Assembly: GCA_016801845.1 (NCBI GenBank)
Contig: CM028931.1
Location: 7,562,587-7,626,586, forward strand
Reading direction: 5' to 3'
DNA from: Polydactylus sextarius
Taxonomy: Eukaryota > Chordata > Actinopteri > Polynemidae
Length of the DNA: 64,000 nt
Part shown: one piece after another, positions 56,401 to 62,482 of the stretch
How the letters are laid out: each line of letters begins with the position of its first letter
Numbering within the stretch: position 1 is the first letter of the stretch
Translations under genes and position numbers: made by a program
The notes under the pieces: model-generated
Told to the model about the DNA's origin: nothing
What the model saw: only the letters and a program-made list of their open reading frames with translations
Databases searched by the model: none

Positions 56401-57371
56401 AACCGCTAATCAATAACGTTCGTTAACTTTAGCGTTAGCGTTAGCGTTAGCTTAGCCATCGCTAGTTGCTAACGTTTTCCATTCTGACAATGGAATCTGA
56501 CTCTTTTCCGATGCAACGTCACATGAATGTAAACGAACAACTCGTCGGTTCTCAATTCCGAGTCCGCGGACGCCATCTTTGTTTGCTGTCATTCGGTCGT
56601 CACGGAGACCTGTCGCGTCGTCTTTTTTTACGTTTTGCGCTAGTCCTGCTAGCTAGTGAATATGGTAGACATGGACTTAACATTAGCCAATAAGTGATTT
56701 AAAACTAGACATGTAGATAAAAAAAAACAAGTTGTACATATATGAAAAAAAAATACTAAAGCTCAGAAAGAGTCATGTGATAGCTCCTGAACCAATCACA
56801 GGACAAACTGTTGGTTTCTATGTTAACTGCTCCGTTTTTGAGCTTGTTTTGATTCGACATGTTTGCGTTTCAGCTGAACTCCGACAGTCCTCCCGCCATT
56901 CCTCCGCGGCTGCCGCCCCCGTATCCGAGGAACCAGCCCCGGCCGCTCATCTACAACGGCCCGCCCATCGACGGCCCGCTGCCCAGCCCGCCGCCGCCTC
57001 CTCCTCGAGACCCCATGCCCGACACGCCTCCTCCGGTGCCCCAGCGACCCCCGGAGATCTTCATCAACTACCCCATGCAGCCGTCGCCCGGCGGCCGATA
57101 CCACTGGGACCTGGTCAGCTCCCCCAGTTCTCCCAACACGCCGCCGAGCACGCCGTCGCCTCGCGTCCCGAGGCGGAGCTGCCCGCTCAGCGCCAGCCAG
57201 AACAGCCTATGCCCGCTGCCGGTCGCCGTCACCGCTCCGCCGGTGCCGCCGCGCCACAACTCCAGCCCGCAACTCCCCAAACTCCCGCCAAAGACTTACA
57301 AAAGGGAGCTGCTGCTGCAGCCGGCGCTGCAAAGCCTCACGCTGGTGGAGAACACGGACGGCAGCCAGTGA
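21397..57371 (+). CDS. sos2: sos2, Son of sevenless 2, Ras guanine-nucleotide exchange factor (23 coding exons)
   Basis: Grb2-bound exchange factor that loads GTP on Ras at the plasma membrane downstream of receptor tyrosine kinases. The 23 exons (listed separately) join in frame to 1321 aa (human SOS2 1332). In order: paired histone-fold domain (about 1-185; YVGNIRHYEINQQDIKVSMC), DH domain (about 200-395; AEERQYLRELDLIIKVF), PH domain (about 440-545; KHERHNFLFDGLMISCK), REM domain (about 590-740; [31 protein letters not shown]), Cdc25 domain (about 775-1015; [40 protein letters not shown]). A proline-rich tail follows, with Grb2-SH3 motifs PPPLPPRRK and PPVPPRH and the terminal KLPPKTYKRE. 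Synteny with l2hgdh/dmac2l/cdkl1, and tail features such as HPVPLEREP, favour SOS2 over SOS1. Intron 1 is 13.1 kb; intron 14 is GC-AG; exon 21 is 24 nt. Confidence 0.97.
23890..24536. mobile_element. family C inverted-repeat element, copy 1 (sos2 intron 1)
   Basis: Left TAGGGAGCCCAAGTCACGTC, right GGGCGTGACTTAGGCTCCCT. Internal CTCGTCTCGCTACATTTACG and CCAGCCGGGAAGAGAGGGGG are shared with the copy at 31810. No transposase ORF. Confidence 0.8.
27302..27517. mobile_element. family E MITE, copy 1 (GATATCGG-rich)
   Basis: Short 216-bp element with ends TAGGGACGTCCGATAATACC and TATCGGTCGTCCCTGCTA and many CCGATATCGG words. Confidence 0.75.
29540..30150. repeat. family F repeat, copy 2
   Basis: Shares with copy 3 GAGAAATTTCCCAGCATGCA and GATAAACTAAT...CCGCTAATCAA, and with copy 1 (reversed) GACGCCATCTTTGTTTGTTT and CACCTCAACACTTTG. 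The G-rich tract is short here (30098-30140). Confidence 0.7.
31476..31510. repeat. (GGT)n trinucleotide run
   Basis: About 12 GGT units in sos2 intron 1; G-rich on the plus strand. Confidence 0.9.
31810..32375. mobile_element. family C inverted-repeat element, copy 2 (sos2 intron 1)
   Basis: Left end TATAGGGAGCCCAAGTTCTG intact; the body matches copy 1; the right terminal repeat is replaced by a poly(T) stretch. Confidence 0.78.
33740..34260 (-). mobile_element. LINE fragment, endonuclease-domain remnant, antisense to sos2
   Basis: Minus-strand frames contain LQSSIMCLTET, NEADKRKDVGIVMFIKD-like words and, further on, DATSTCELR, resembling the apurinic-endonuclease region of fish non-LTR retrotransposons (CLTETWL...GGG..FI...W). 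Frames are broken repeatedly. The same sequence recurs at 45195-45600. Confidence 0.55.
34571..34696 (+). CDS. sos2: sos2 coding exon 2
   Basis: Acceptor CGTTCAG. Encodes VQKQVHPNLTAKDDALQHIE and LNMLCVAQPRSVQDVE, the histone-fold start. Donor GAG|GTGAGG. Confidence 0.95.
34806..35247. mobile_element. family D element, copy 2 (sos2 intron 2)
   Basis: Starts ATAGGGTTTGCAAAGG and carries GAATGCACAATGCATGCAGG, GCGTGGCCTCAACAGTTCTG and CCCATGGAAAGTTTCAACTT as in copy 1, with an internal deletion. It starts about 110 bp after exon 2. Confidence 0.7.
35475..35606 (+). CDS. sos2: sos2 coding exon 3
   Basis: Acceptor TCACCAG. Encodes [40 protein letters not shown] and PLLK. Donor AAG|GTAAAG. Confidence 0.96.
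35817..35981 (+). CDS. sos2: sos2 coding exon 4
   Basis: Acceptor AAACAG. Encodes EVLGYKVDYHVSLYISAVLE and the second histone fold to VSMCADK. Donor AAG|GTGAGA; a family A element starts about 17 bp downstream. Confidence 0.96.
35998..36318. mobile_element. family A fold-back element, copy 4 (in sos2 intron 4)
   Basis: A short 320-bp deletion copy: TTTAAAGGAGAGTTTTTGGA at left, ACACCCAAGTTCTCCTTTAA at right. It fills nearly all of intron 4, starting about 17 bp after the donor, and has lost the central YY1-like block. Confidence 0.85.
36383..36589 (+). CDS. sos2: sos2 coding exon 5 (DH domain start)
   Basis: Acceptor CCGCAG. Encodes VLMDMFDQEEDIGLMSQCTE, then the first DH helix EIAEERQYLRELDLIIKVFR. 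Donor CAG|GTCAGA. Confidence 0.96.
36808..37342. mobile_element. family E-like MITE, copy 2 (sos2 intron 5)
   Basis: Ends ACTAGGGATGCACC and ATCGGACATCCCTAGT. The internal TCCACGACAGG...GCCTGCATATAT stretch is shared with copy 1. Confidence 0.7.
37590..38050. promoter_or_regulatory. candidate conserved non-coding element (sos2 intron 5)
   Basis: About 450 bp free of homopolymers and repeats, with homeodomain/POU-like words (TAGCTAATTACA, GGCAATTAAG, CTTTGCATATTT, GTAATTACG). Such texture is typical of deeply conserved vertebrate enhancers. This is an inference from composition only. Confidence 0.2.
39755..39898 (+). CDS. sos2: sos2 coding exon 6 (DH)
   Basis: Acceptor CTCCGCAG. Encodes DVEVIFSNILDIHELTVKLL and PHPLVGSCFEDLAE. 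Donor GAG|GTACGA. Confidence 0.96.
40472..40576 (+). CDS. sos2: sos2 coding exon 7 (DH)
   Basis: Acceptor ATTACAG. Encodes EQAFDPYEILSQDILRKDFH and DHFNNMMARSAGYFQ. Donor CAG|GTAAGA. Confidence 0.96.
40759..41436. mobile_element. family B inverted-repeat element, copy 2 (in sos2 intron 7)
   Basis: Ends AAAGTGATGGTCCGGAGTAA and TTGCTCCGGACCATCACTTT. Same GGGGCAGCCAGCC arms and central GAATCTGCTGATCTGGAACA palindrome as copy 1. Confidence 0.85.
43398..43935. repeat. 330-bp tandem duplication in sos2 intron 7
   Basis: Two copies of a unit containing GATCCTCCAGGATTTAATGA and TTGTGGATATTCCTGAGGTC, offset by about 330 bp (43441 and 43771), with few differences. No coding content recognised. Confidence 0.85.
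45195..45600 (-). mobile_element. LINE fragment, second copy, antisense to sos2 (intron 7)
   Basis: Shares AATAAACATCACGATSCCCA-type sequence and GTCTCAGTGAGACACATGAT with the copy at 33740-34260. Broken frames; includes SEDEEANETDKRKDVGIVMF. No complete ORF. Confidence 0.55.
46168..46266 (+). CDS. sos2: sos2 coding exon 8 (DH)
   Basis: Acceptor TCTCCAG. Encodes TVAEGFKEAVQYVLPQLMMV and PVYHCMHYFELLQ. Donor CAG|GTACGA. Confidence 0.96.
46468..46595 (+). CDS. sos2: sos2 coding exon 9 (DH end)
   Basis: Acceptor TGTACAG. Encodes QLQERSRDDDDRECLKQAIT and ALLNLQCSVERIYAK. Donor GG|GTACGT, phase 2. Confidence 0.95.
46722..47395. mobile_element. family A fold-back element, copy 5 (in sos2 intron 9)
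   Basis: Left end CAAGGAGAACTTGGGTGTAA is complete; the right arm stops after CTCCTCAGCAAACATAACAA. Central YY1-like motifs are lost or damaged. Confidence 0.8.
47769..48424 (+). CDS. sos2: sos2 coding exon 10 (PH domain, REM start)
   Basis: The largest internal exon (656 nt). Encodes the DH-PH linker EIQKSIDGWEGKDIGQCCSE, the whole PH domain ending EEKASWMAALVTLQYRS, the helical linker, and REM start GTVVKLIERLTYHMYA. Acceptor CTTGCAG, donor G|GTAAGC. Confidence 0.97.
48526..48607 (+). CDS. sos2: sos2 coding exon 11 (REM)
   Basis: Acceptor TTTTTAG. Encodes [20 protein letters not shown] and LLTLLID. Donor CG|GTATGG. Confidence 0.96.
48717..48839 (+). CDS. sos2: sos2 coding exon 12 (REM)
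   Basis: Acceptor TTATCAG. Encodes IEIPEPEPTEEDRQALWNGD and RFRKEYVQPVQL, the part that contacts Ras-GTP allosterically in SOS1. Donor AG|GTATGA. Confidence 0.96.
50157..50269 (+). CDS. sos2: sos2 coding exon 13 (REM)
   Basis: Acceptor ACGCAG. Encodes VLNVFRQWVEHHFYDFENDP and EEYITSKIQLR. Donor G|GTCGGT. Confidence 0.95.
51088..51310 (+). CDS. sos2: sos2 coding exon 14 (REM end, Cdc25 start), GC donor
   Basis: Acceptor TTTCCAG. Encodes [20 protein letters not shown], then Cdc25 start [20 protein letters not shown]. Only a GC donor, TACAG|GCGAGT, keeps the conserved frame YR|AVRPSELVGSVW; the nearby GT at 51315 would break it. Confidence 0.93.
51388..51507 (+). CDS. sos2: sos2 coding exon 15 (Cdc25)
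   Basis: Acceptor GTCCACAG. Encodes AVRPSELVGSVWTREDKEKN and RMIRHTTNLTLWFE. Donor AA|GTGAGT. Confidence 0.95.
51596..51758 (+). CDS. sos2: sos2 coding exon 16 (Cdc25)
   Basis: Acceptor TCGCCAG. Encodes CIVEAENPDERVAVMSRVIE and [20 protein letters not shown], ending DHTIE. Donor GAG|GTGAGT. Confidence 0.96.
52172..52595. mobile_element. family A fold-back element, copy 6 (in sos2 intron 16)
   Basis: Left arm mostly deleted (AAAAGGAGAGCTTCAGTGTA then a jump), right arm complete to CGCCCAAGTTCTCCTTAAAC. One CAACATGGCGGCATCCGGAA block at 52233-52252. Confidence 0.8.
52823..52940 (+). CDS. sos2: sos2 coding exon 17 (Cdc25 helical hairpin)
   Basis: Acceptor CCCACAG. Encodes AIPERKKKILEEAVELSTDH and YLAKLKSINPPCVPFFG. 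This is the region of the hairpin that opens the Ras nucleotide site. Donor G|GTAAGT. Confidence 0.96.
53043..53215 (+). CDS. sos2: sos2 coding exon 18 (Cdc25)
   Basis: Acceptor CCTCAG. Encodes [40 protein letters not shown] and KVEHDIR. Donor AGG|GTGAGA. Confidence 0.96.
53508..54303. mobile_element. nested inverted-repeat elements in sos2 intron 18
   Basis: An outer element starts GTGTTTTCACACTTGGTCCC and ends GATGGTCAGTTCACACGTTG. Inside it, 53988-54262 is a second unit with ends ATGCTGCGTTCCATTTGTAC and AGGTAAATGGAATTCAGCGT. Its arms around GGAGTCGTAAATTCCGAGTT are mirrored on the right. Confidence 0.6.
54380..54790. repeat. probable MITE in sos2 intron 18
   Basis: Begins TCACGTTTCCACCAAGTAAG and ends with GTTCATGGAAAACACC. 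Words such as AGGAACG/CGGGAACTGTTC, and the similar phrase near 29040-29100 (GGTACCAGGAACTAG ... GGAAAAGACCTATAAG), suggest a short inverted-repeat family. The boundaries are soft. Confidence 0.4.
54921..55037 (+). CDS. sos2: sos2 coding exon 19 (Cdc25 end)
   Basis: Acceptor CACGCAG. Encodes RFFENLNPMGSMSEKEFSDY and FIEPRHCKQPPRH. Donor CAC|GTAAGT. Confidence 0.95.
55229..55490 (+). CDS. sos2: sos2 coding exon 20 (tail)
   Basis: Acceptor GCTACAG. Encodes NRKIMCSLKSPGVRPVRTST, GHPVPLEREPPHKVSF, SAPTSPNTPTPPQSASSD and DHDLSNSYG. Rich in S/T-P sites typical of the SOS tail. Donor G|GTGAGT. Confidence 0.94.
55596..55619 (+). CDS. sos2: sos2 coding exon 21, 24-nt microexon
   Basis: Between acceptor TTTCACAG and donor TCAA|GTGAGT lie exactly 24 nt encoding (G)SCSNFPS. 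Including or skipping it preserves the frame because its length is a multiple of three and flanking phases match. It sits where human SOS2 has a short serine-rich segment. Confidence 0.75.
55715..55818 (+). CDS. sos2: sos2 coding exon 22 (first PxxPxR)
   Basis: Acceptor TTCCCAG. Encodes RIHSVSCGSLHQLGEEPLKP and the SH3 ligand PPPLPPRRK. Donor AAA|GTAAGT. Confidence 0.94.
56170..56640. repeat. family F repeat, copy 3 (in sos2 intron 22)
   Basis: Starts AACCCTCAGGACCAATCCCA, then AGAAATTTCCCAGCATGCAC and the GACGCCATCTTTGTTTGCTG block. The TACCCC minisatellite is absent. Same orientation as copy 2. Confidence 0.7.
56874..57371 (+). CDS. sos2: sos2 coding exon 23 (proline-rich C-terminus)
   Basis: Acceptor CGTTTCAG. 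Encodes LNSDSPPAIPPRLPPPYPRN, SPPPPPPRDPMPDTPPPVPQ, TAPPVPPRHNSSPQLPKLPP and KTYKRELLLQPALQSLTLVE, stop TGA at 57369. Several PxxPxR Grb2-SH3 sites. Codons are strongly GC-rich. Confidence 0.95.
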   Translation: MNSDSPPAIPPRLPPPYPRNQPRPLIYNGPPIDGPLPSPPPPPPRDPMPDTPPPVPQRPPEIFINYPMQPSPGGRYHWDLVSSPSSPNTPPSTPSPRVPRRSCPLSASQNSLCPLPVAVTAPPVPPRHNSSPQLPKLPPKTYKRELLLQPALQSLTLVENTDGSQ

Positions 57372-57899
57372 GGAAAAACTTCAAACTGTCTCCTGCAAAC
57401 TTTTACGACACAGTGGACTCAAGAGAGAGAGAGAGAGAGAAAATAAAATGAAAATTTAAAAAAAAAAAAAAAAAAAAGCTACTGATCACAACGAATAACA
57501 CTGCTCCACGTACTCACAACTCCTCCCCTCCCTCTGCATCGACCAGTCGCACGCCCACGCCGCCCGCCGTGCCTCTCAGGGGATCAGTAGCTCCGCCTTC
57601 ATCGTTAAACCCTCTGTGCCAATGAGAAACCCACACCGGTGTGCCAGCGAACACGCGGACGAGGAGTTCGAGCGCGCGCGTTCGTCCTCGTTTCGGAGCG
57701 AAACGTCAAAAGGAAAAAAAAAAAAAAAAAAAAAAAAAAAACGCCCGCGTCCCCGTGGAGATAACGAACGCGTGGAAGCGGAGGGAGAAGGGGCGGGGCT
57801 TATGTAGCCTTAACTGTCATGCTTTGTTTCTTTGGGCATTGACATCATCTGGAGTCCTGCTGCCGCTCGCAGATTATTATTATTATTATTATTATTGTT

Positions 57900-57931
<32 letters not shown>

Positions 57932-58035
57932 TACGACCTCCTCCTCGTTCTCGCCGGCAGACGTTTCCACTGACTTGTGTTTCCTACGAACTGAAAACAA
58001 AACAGTTGCCAAAGTCTTATTTTATGCAGGGGGAT

Positions 58036-58070
<35 letters not shown>

Positions 58071-59394
58071 CCTCTCGTTTGTTTGTTTGTTTGTTTTTTT
58101 AAAACAAATGTGACAGAAGAAGAAACACAAACAGGAGGCGACACTGAATCCCCGACCTTGTATCTCAACTGTACACTGTGACTGTATCGACGCGAGTCAA
58201 ACTGATTTTTTTTTTTTTTTTTTTTCTTCTTCTTCTTCTTCTTCTTCTTCTCGAAGACAGGCCTCTCCGCAGCTGCCACAAAACGTTGCCTTTTTTAAAA
58301 AAATAAAATCAAATAAAATCAAATAGATCCAACAACAGCGATGACCTCTGACCCCAGGCTCCGGTCCTTTCAGTTTGGTTTGAGAGAAAAAAAAAAAAAA
58401 AAAAAACGAGAGCCAAGAACACTCCATTTGCACATAGAGCTTTGGGTAAAAGTCAGCAGGAAAAACAAAACGAACGAACGAACGAACGAACGAAGACGCC
58501 ACGACAACGAAAACTAAACCAGGACGAAGAGGAACTAAGAGATAAGCCGACGTCTCAAGCGACGCCGCCGTCCGACACTGTGCTCTTCATCCGTATTCAA
58601 ACTCAAAAAACTCAGCACTGGAAGCAAGATGACCTCCCACCTTAAAAAAAAAACAAACAAAAAAAAAAAACTGGGTCAGCGCCCCCCAGTGGCTGCTCCA
58701 AATACCTTAAATGCAAACTAAAAATGGGAAAAAAAAAAAAAAACAACTTTTTAACCACCCCGCCCGCCCCCAAACTTCTTCTTGTTCATCTTTTCTGCTT
58801 GAAACGACATTTTTTTTTTTTTTTTTTCCCAAGTTTCGTTTCACTTCGGAAAGACTGAAATAATCCATGCATCACGCTCAAGATGTGCCTTTTATTTTAT
58901 TTTATTTTTTTTTTTTTTGTTTTGTTTCGTTTCGTCTCGTTTTCTACTTCACAGAAATAAGCAAACGGTGTCTAAAATGCTAAAAAATAAAGTTGCCTAT
59001 GTAATGTTTAGAACAAAGCTATACACTATGAAATTGTACATGTTTGTGGATACTGTGTATATATATATAACATGTATACACTAACTAAATAATTTGTATA
59101 AAGTGACAAGTTTTTTTTTTTTTTCTTTTCTCCCCCTTCATTCCCACCACCACCATCACCACCACCACCTCCACCTCCTGTCGTTGTATCGTTCCCTTCA
59201 TCCGCATCTGTTCAGTCCAATATTTGCCTAATAATCCCAATGCTGCTACAGTCGGATAATAATAAAAAAAATAATAATAATAATGATGATAAAAAAAAAT
59301 AATAATAACGGTGATAAATAAATACAAAAAAAATTAATAAAACGGGGAAAAAAAAAATCTTTAAAAACGAAAAGAAAACTAGTTCAAAAAATAA

Positions 59395-59425
<31 letters not shown>

Positions 59426-59548
59426 CAGGTCACTGTCACTAACTTACTTACAGACAATCTCCAGTTGAAACACTGGGAGTATTAACTGAGGAAAGCCATT
59501 TTTTTTTTCTCCTTCCCCACCCTCACCCCCACCTCCTTTAGCTGTTTT

Positions 59549-59592
<44 letters not shown>

Positions 59593-59743
59593 CACATACA
59601 GTTCAATAATATGCCAAGCACTTACTTAGACGTGTGCTTCACTTTGTACATCCTACTAATTGCCTTTTTTCTCCTTTTCAAAGACTTTTTAATGCTAACA
59701 CTCATTAAAATAGAGTTTGGAGTTGTATTAAAAGTTGCAGTTG

Positions 59744-59786
<43 letters not shown>

Positions 59787-60272
59787 AATGACATTCAGTT
59801 GCACGTTGTTTGAGCGTAGTGAAGAATTGGACTTTTTTTTTTTCTTTTTTTTTTCTTCTCTTCTTCTTCTGAGAAACACACTTCGTGCACTTTAGGCTGT
59901 ACTGTTGACGAGCCACGGTTGTCATAGGTCACGGTTTGTCCTACGCAGCTGTCAAAACTCACTTTCTACGAACGGATCAGGGCGGACGAATAAACGAAAT
60001 AAGTTTAAAAAAAAAAAAAAACAACAACAACCAATCGACCAACCAACAAACACGAGTCTACCGTCTCGCTTCAGAGAGAGAAAATAAAATGTAAAAAAAA
60101 AAAAAAGGAGATCAATAAAACGTAAAGACGCCTGATGAGCGACCGCAGCGTCCACGCAAAACAGAATGAGAGAATTGGAGGAATTTTATTTTGGCGGAGA
60201 AAAACAGGAAGTCGCAGAACTTCGCCGTCTTCTCTCGTGTTCTGTCCATTTCCCAAGTTTCAAGTCAGTATT

Positions 60273-60307
<35 letters not shown>

Positions 60308-60600
60308 TGTGTGTGTTGAGGGGGGGTTAACTTTGCCAAGTTCTTTTTCTTTCTTTTTTTCTGATTCTGATTTTAAAGATGTCCCCCCCCACACACACAC
60401 ACACACACACACACAAAGCCCCCGAACGATGAACGTGAACAGATCTTTTTTTTTTTTTTTGTTTTTTTTTTTGTTTATTTCTTTCTCCTCCGGTGGCACT
60501 GTAACAGCTTGATCCAGCAGTCGGTTTATTTGATGGTATGTGGCCTTTTAACTGCTTTGTATTAATGGTCTTGATGAGATTAATAAATCACCCAGTCTTA
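57372..60600 (+). other. sos2: sos2 3'UTR (long, A/T-rich)
   Basis: From the TGA to an AATAAA at 60582-60587. Very rich in poly(U)/poly(A), UA and UUCU-type runs, with TA repeats at 59551-59582 and 59746-59777 and a GT/AC pair (60294-60315, 60391-60414). Earlier AATAAA at 58986 may give shorter isoforms. No ORF here looks real. Confidence 0.5.
60582..60587 (+). terminator. sos2: polyadenylation signal candidate, sos2 distal
   Basis: AATAAA followed within 30 bp by a T-rich stretch, in the last transcribed-looking DNA before the tandem array. Confidence 0.4.
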
Positions 60601-60929
60601 TTTTGTACTGAACTACTCATTTCTCTTGATTTTTTTTTTCTTTCGTCTCTTCAACTTTAAATTCGGGATTTTTCGACACATTTATTCAATTTCTTGACAT
60701 TTGAAGCTTTAATTACCTGAATTTTAACTGGTTTGCTTCTGTTTGTAGCTGGCAGGTAGTTAGCTTATCTTATGTTAGCATAAACGCTAAAAAAACTGGA
60801 CGGTTAAAAGTATTTAAAGGGGGCATGTGTTTGATTTAGCTATCGTTATAGACAACGTTAGCATTAACAGCCGTTTATGTTGTTGATGTTCTGTAACAAA
60901 CTTTTCTATATAGTTTTTTTTATGTTATA

Positions 60930-61930
60930 GCTTAATTGATTCTGCTGAGATTAGCATGCTAACTTAGCTAGCACTAGCATCCAGTTTACCCTGAACAGGC
61001 CATTTTTATTTGATATAACCAACTGAAGGTGGTGGGCGATAATTGTAGCTCATACTCAGTTTGAAACTACAGCTAGCGCCTGGTTAGCTTAGCTTAGCTT
61101 AGCATAAATGATGAAAAAGTTTAAATATTTAAATGTGTTTTTGCTATTTTTATAGACAATATTACCATTAAAAGCAGTTACATGTTAATGTTTAGCATCA
61201 AACTTTTCCAGTGGAACTTTTCCATTTATTTGATTCTGCTGGAGTTAGCATGCTAACTTAGCTAGCACTAGCGTCCAGATTACCCTGAAGAGACAGTTTT
61301 TATCTCGAAACTGAAAGTGGCGGAGATAATAAAACTGCAAAGGTGATAATTGTAGCTCATACTCAATTTGAAACTATAGCTGGCGGCGGTTTAGCTTAGC
61401 TTAGCATAAACACGGAAGAAGAGGACAGTTAAAATATTTAAGCTAGCTATATAGGCGTTTTTGCTATTGTTATAGACAACATTACCATTAAGAGAAGTTA
61501 AACGTTAATGTTTTGTATCAAACTTTTTCCAGCGGTGGAATCACTTATTCGATTCTGCTGAAGTTAGCATGCTAACTCAGCTAGGCTAGCTGAAGCTAAC
61601 TGTAACATCCAATGTGCCCTGAAGAGGCTGTTTTTATTCATTCTGACCTCTAAACTGAAGGTGGTGGAGGCATAAAACTGCAAAGGCAGTAACTGTTTAT
61701 ATCCTAGTGCTTGGTTAGCTTAGCTTAGCTTAGCTTAGCTTAGCTTAGCTTGGCATAAACACTGATAAAGAGGACAGATATTTAGAGGTGCTATAACATT
61801 TAACATTAATAGCTGTTTAATGTTAATGTTCAGCATCTTTGCTTCCATTTGTTGCAAATATTTGCGTCTCCTGATGTTAGCGAGCTAACCAGGCTAGCTC
61901 AAGCTCAGTTGTAGCGTTGGGTTTGCTGAA
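60930..61930. repeat. tandem array of about 300-bp units downstream of sos2
   Basis: The phrase GATTCTGCTGARNTTAGCAT followed by GCTAACTTAGCTAGC recurs near 60938, 61233 and 61552, with a degenerate fourth near 61865. Units carry TTAGCTTAGCATAAA, CTGAAGGTGGTGG and TAGACAACATTACCATTAA-like blocks. A (TTAGC)n run expands at 61714-61752. Confidence 0.8.
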
Positions 61931-62400
61931 ATGAAAATCTTTAAATTGAAGCTGCATTAGGGCAACTATTGCCACCAACTGCTTTTGACAAAAAAAAAAA
62001 AAAATTGACATTAAAGAAAAACTTTCACATAGCACCTTTAAGTCTAGAAAGAAACCTATAAAATCTGTTGTTTGTTTAGCTACATATTTACTGATTGTTT
62101 CATCCAGTTTTTTTAAATGATGGTAGGTAAGAAATGTTTCAGTTTTGATTCTAACCTGAGTGATTTTTTTTTTTTTTTCCTGTGTTGCTGACGCTTTGAT
62201 GTATAATCTCAAAGAACCAGGACGTTTTAAACTTCGATAGAAAATCGAGAAGAATCCCCGTTTTCAGATCGAGTTGTTGTTCGTGCAGACGAAGTTCGGT
62301 GTTTGAGGGTTTTTAGCGAAAGTCTTCTCGATCCTGAGGAAGACGAAGAGGTGGTGGAAGAGGAGGAAGATGAAGAAGAAGAAGAGGAGGAGGACAAAGG
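61931..62400. other. DNA between the tandem array and the unrecognised minus-strand gene
   Basis: Poly(A)/poly(T) runs, then a GAAGAGG/GAGGAAGA purine stretch at 62338-62400 that lies in the presumed 3'UTR of the minus-strand gene. No gene is supported on the plus strand. Confidence 0.5.
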
Positions 62401-62482
62401 TCAAACGGTGCTGCAGGGTCCCTCACTGTCCTCGCTGTCGTCCCACAATCCTCCACCGCTCGTCGCGGCTAGGTGGTTCCCC
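62401..62482 (-). CDS. unrecognised gene, terminal exon
   Basis: Acceptor AGCAGAG| at 62483; joins AG from the middle exon as AGG, then GNHLAATSGGGLWDDSEDSE, GPCSTV, TGA 62403-62401. Other nearby AGs would give a stop within five codons. Confidence 0.5.

Noticed and set aside
56732..57451. 239-codon frame overlapping the last sos2 exon
   Set aside because: Its Ala/Pro/Arg text is the alternative frame of the GC-rich proline-rich sos2 exon 23.
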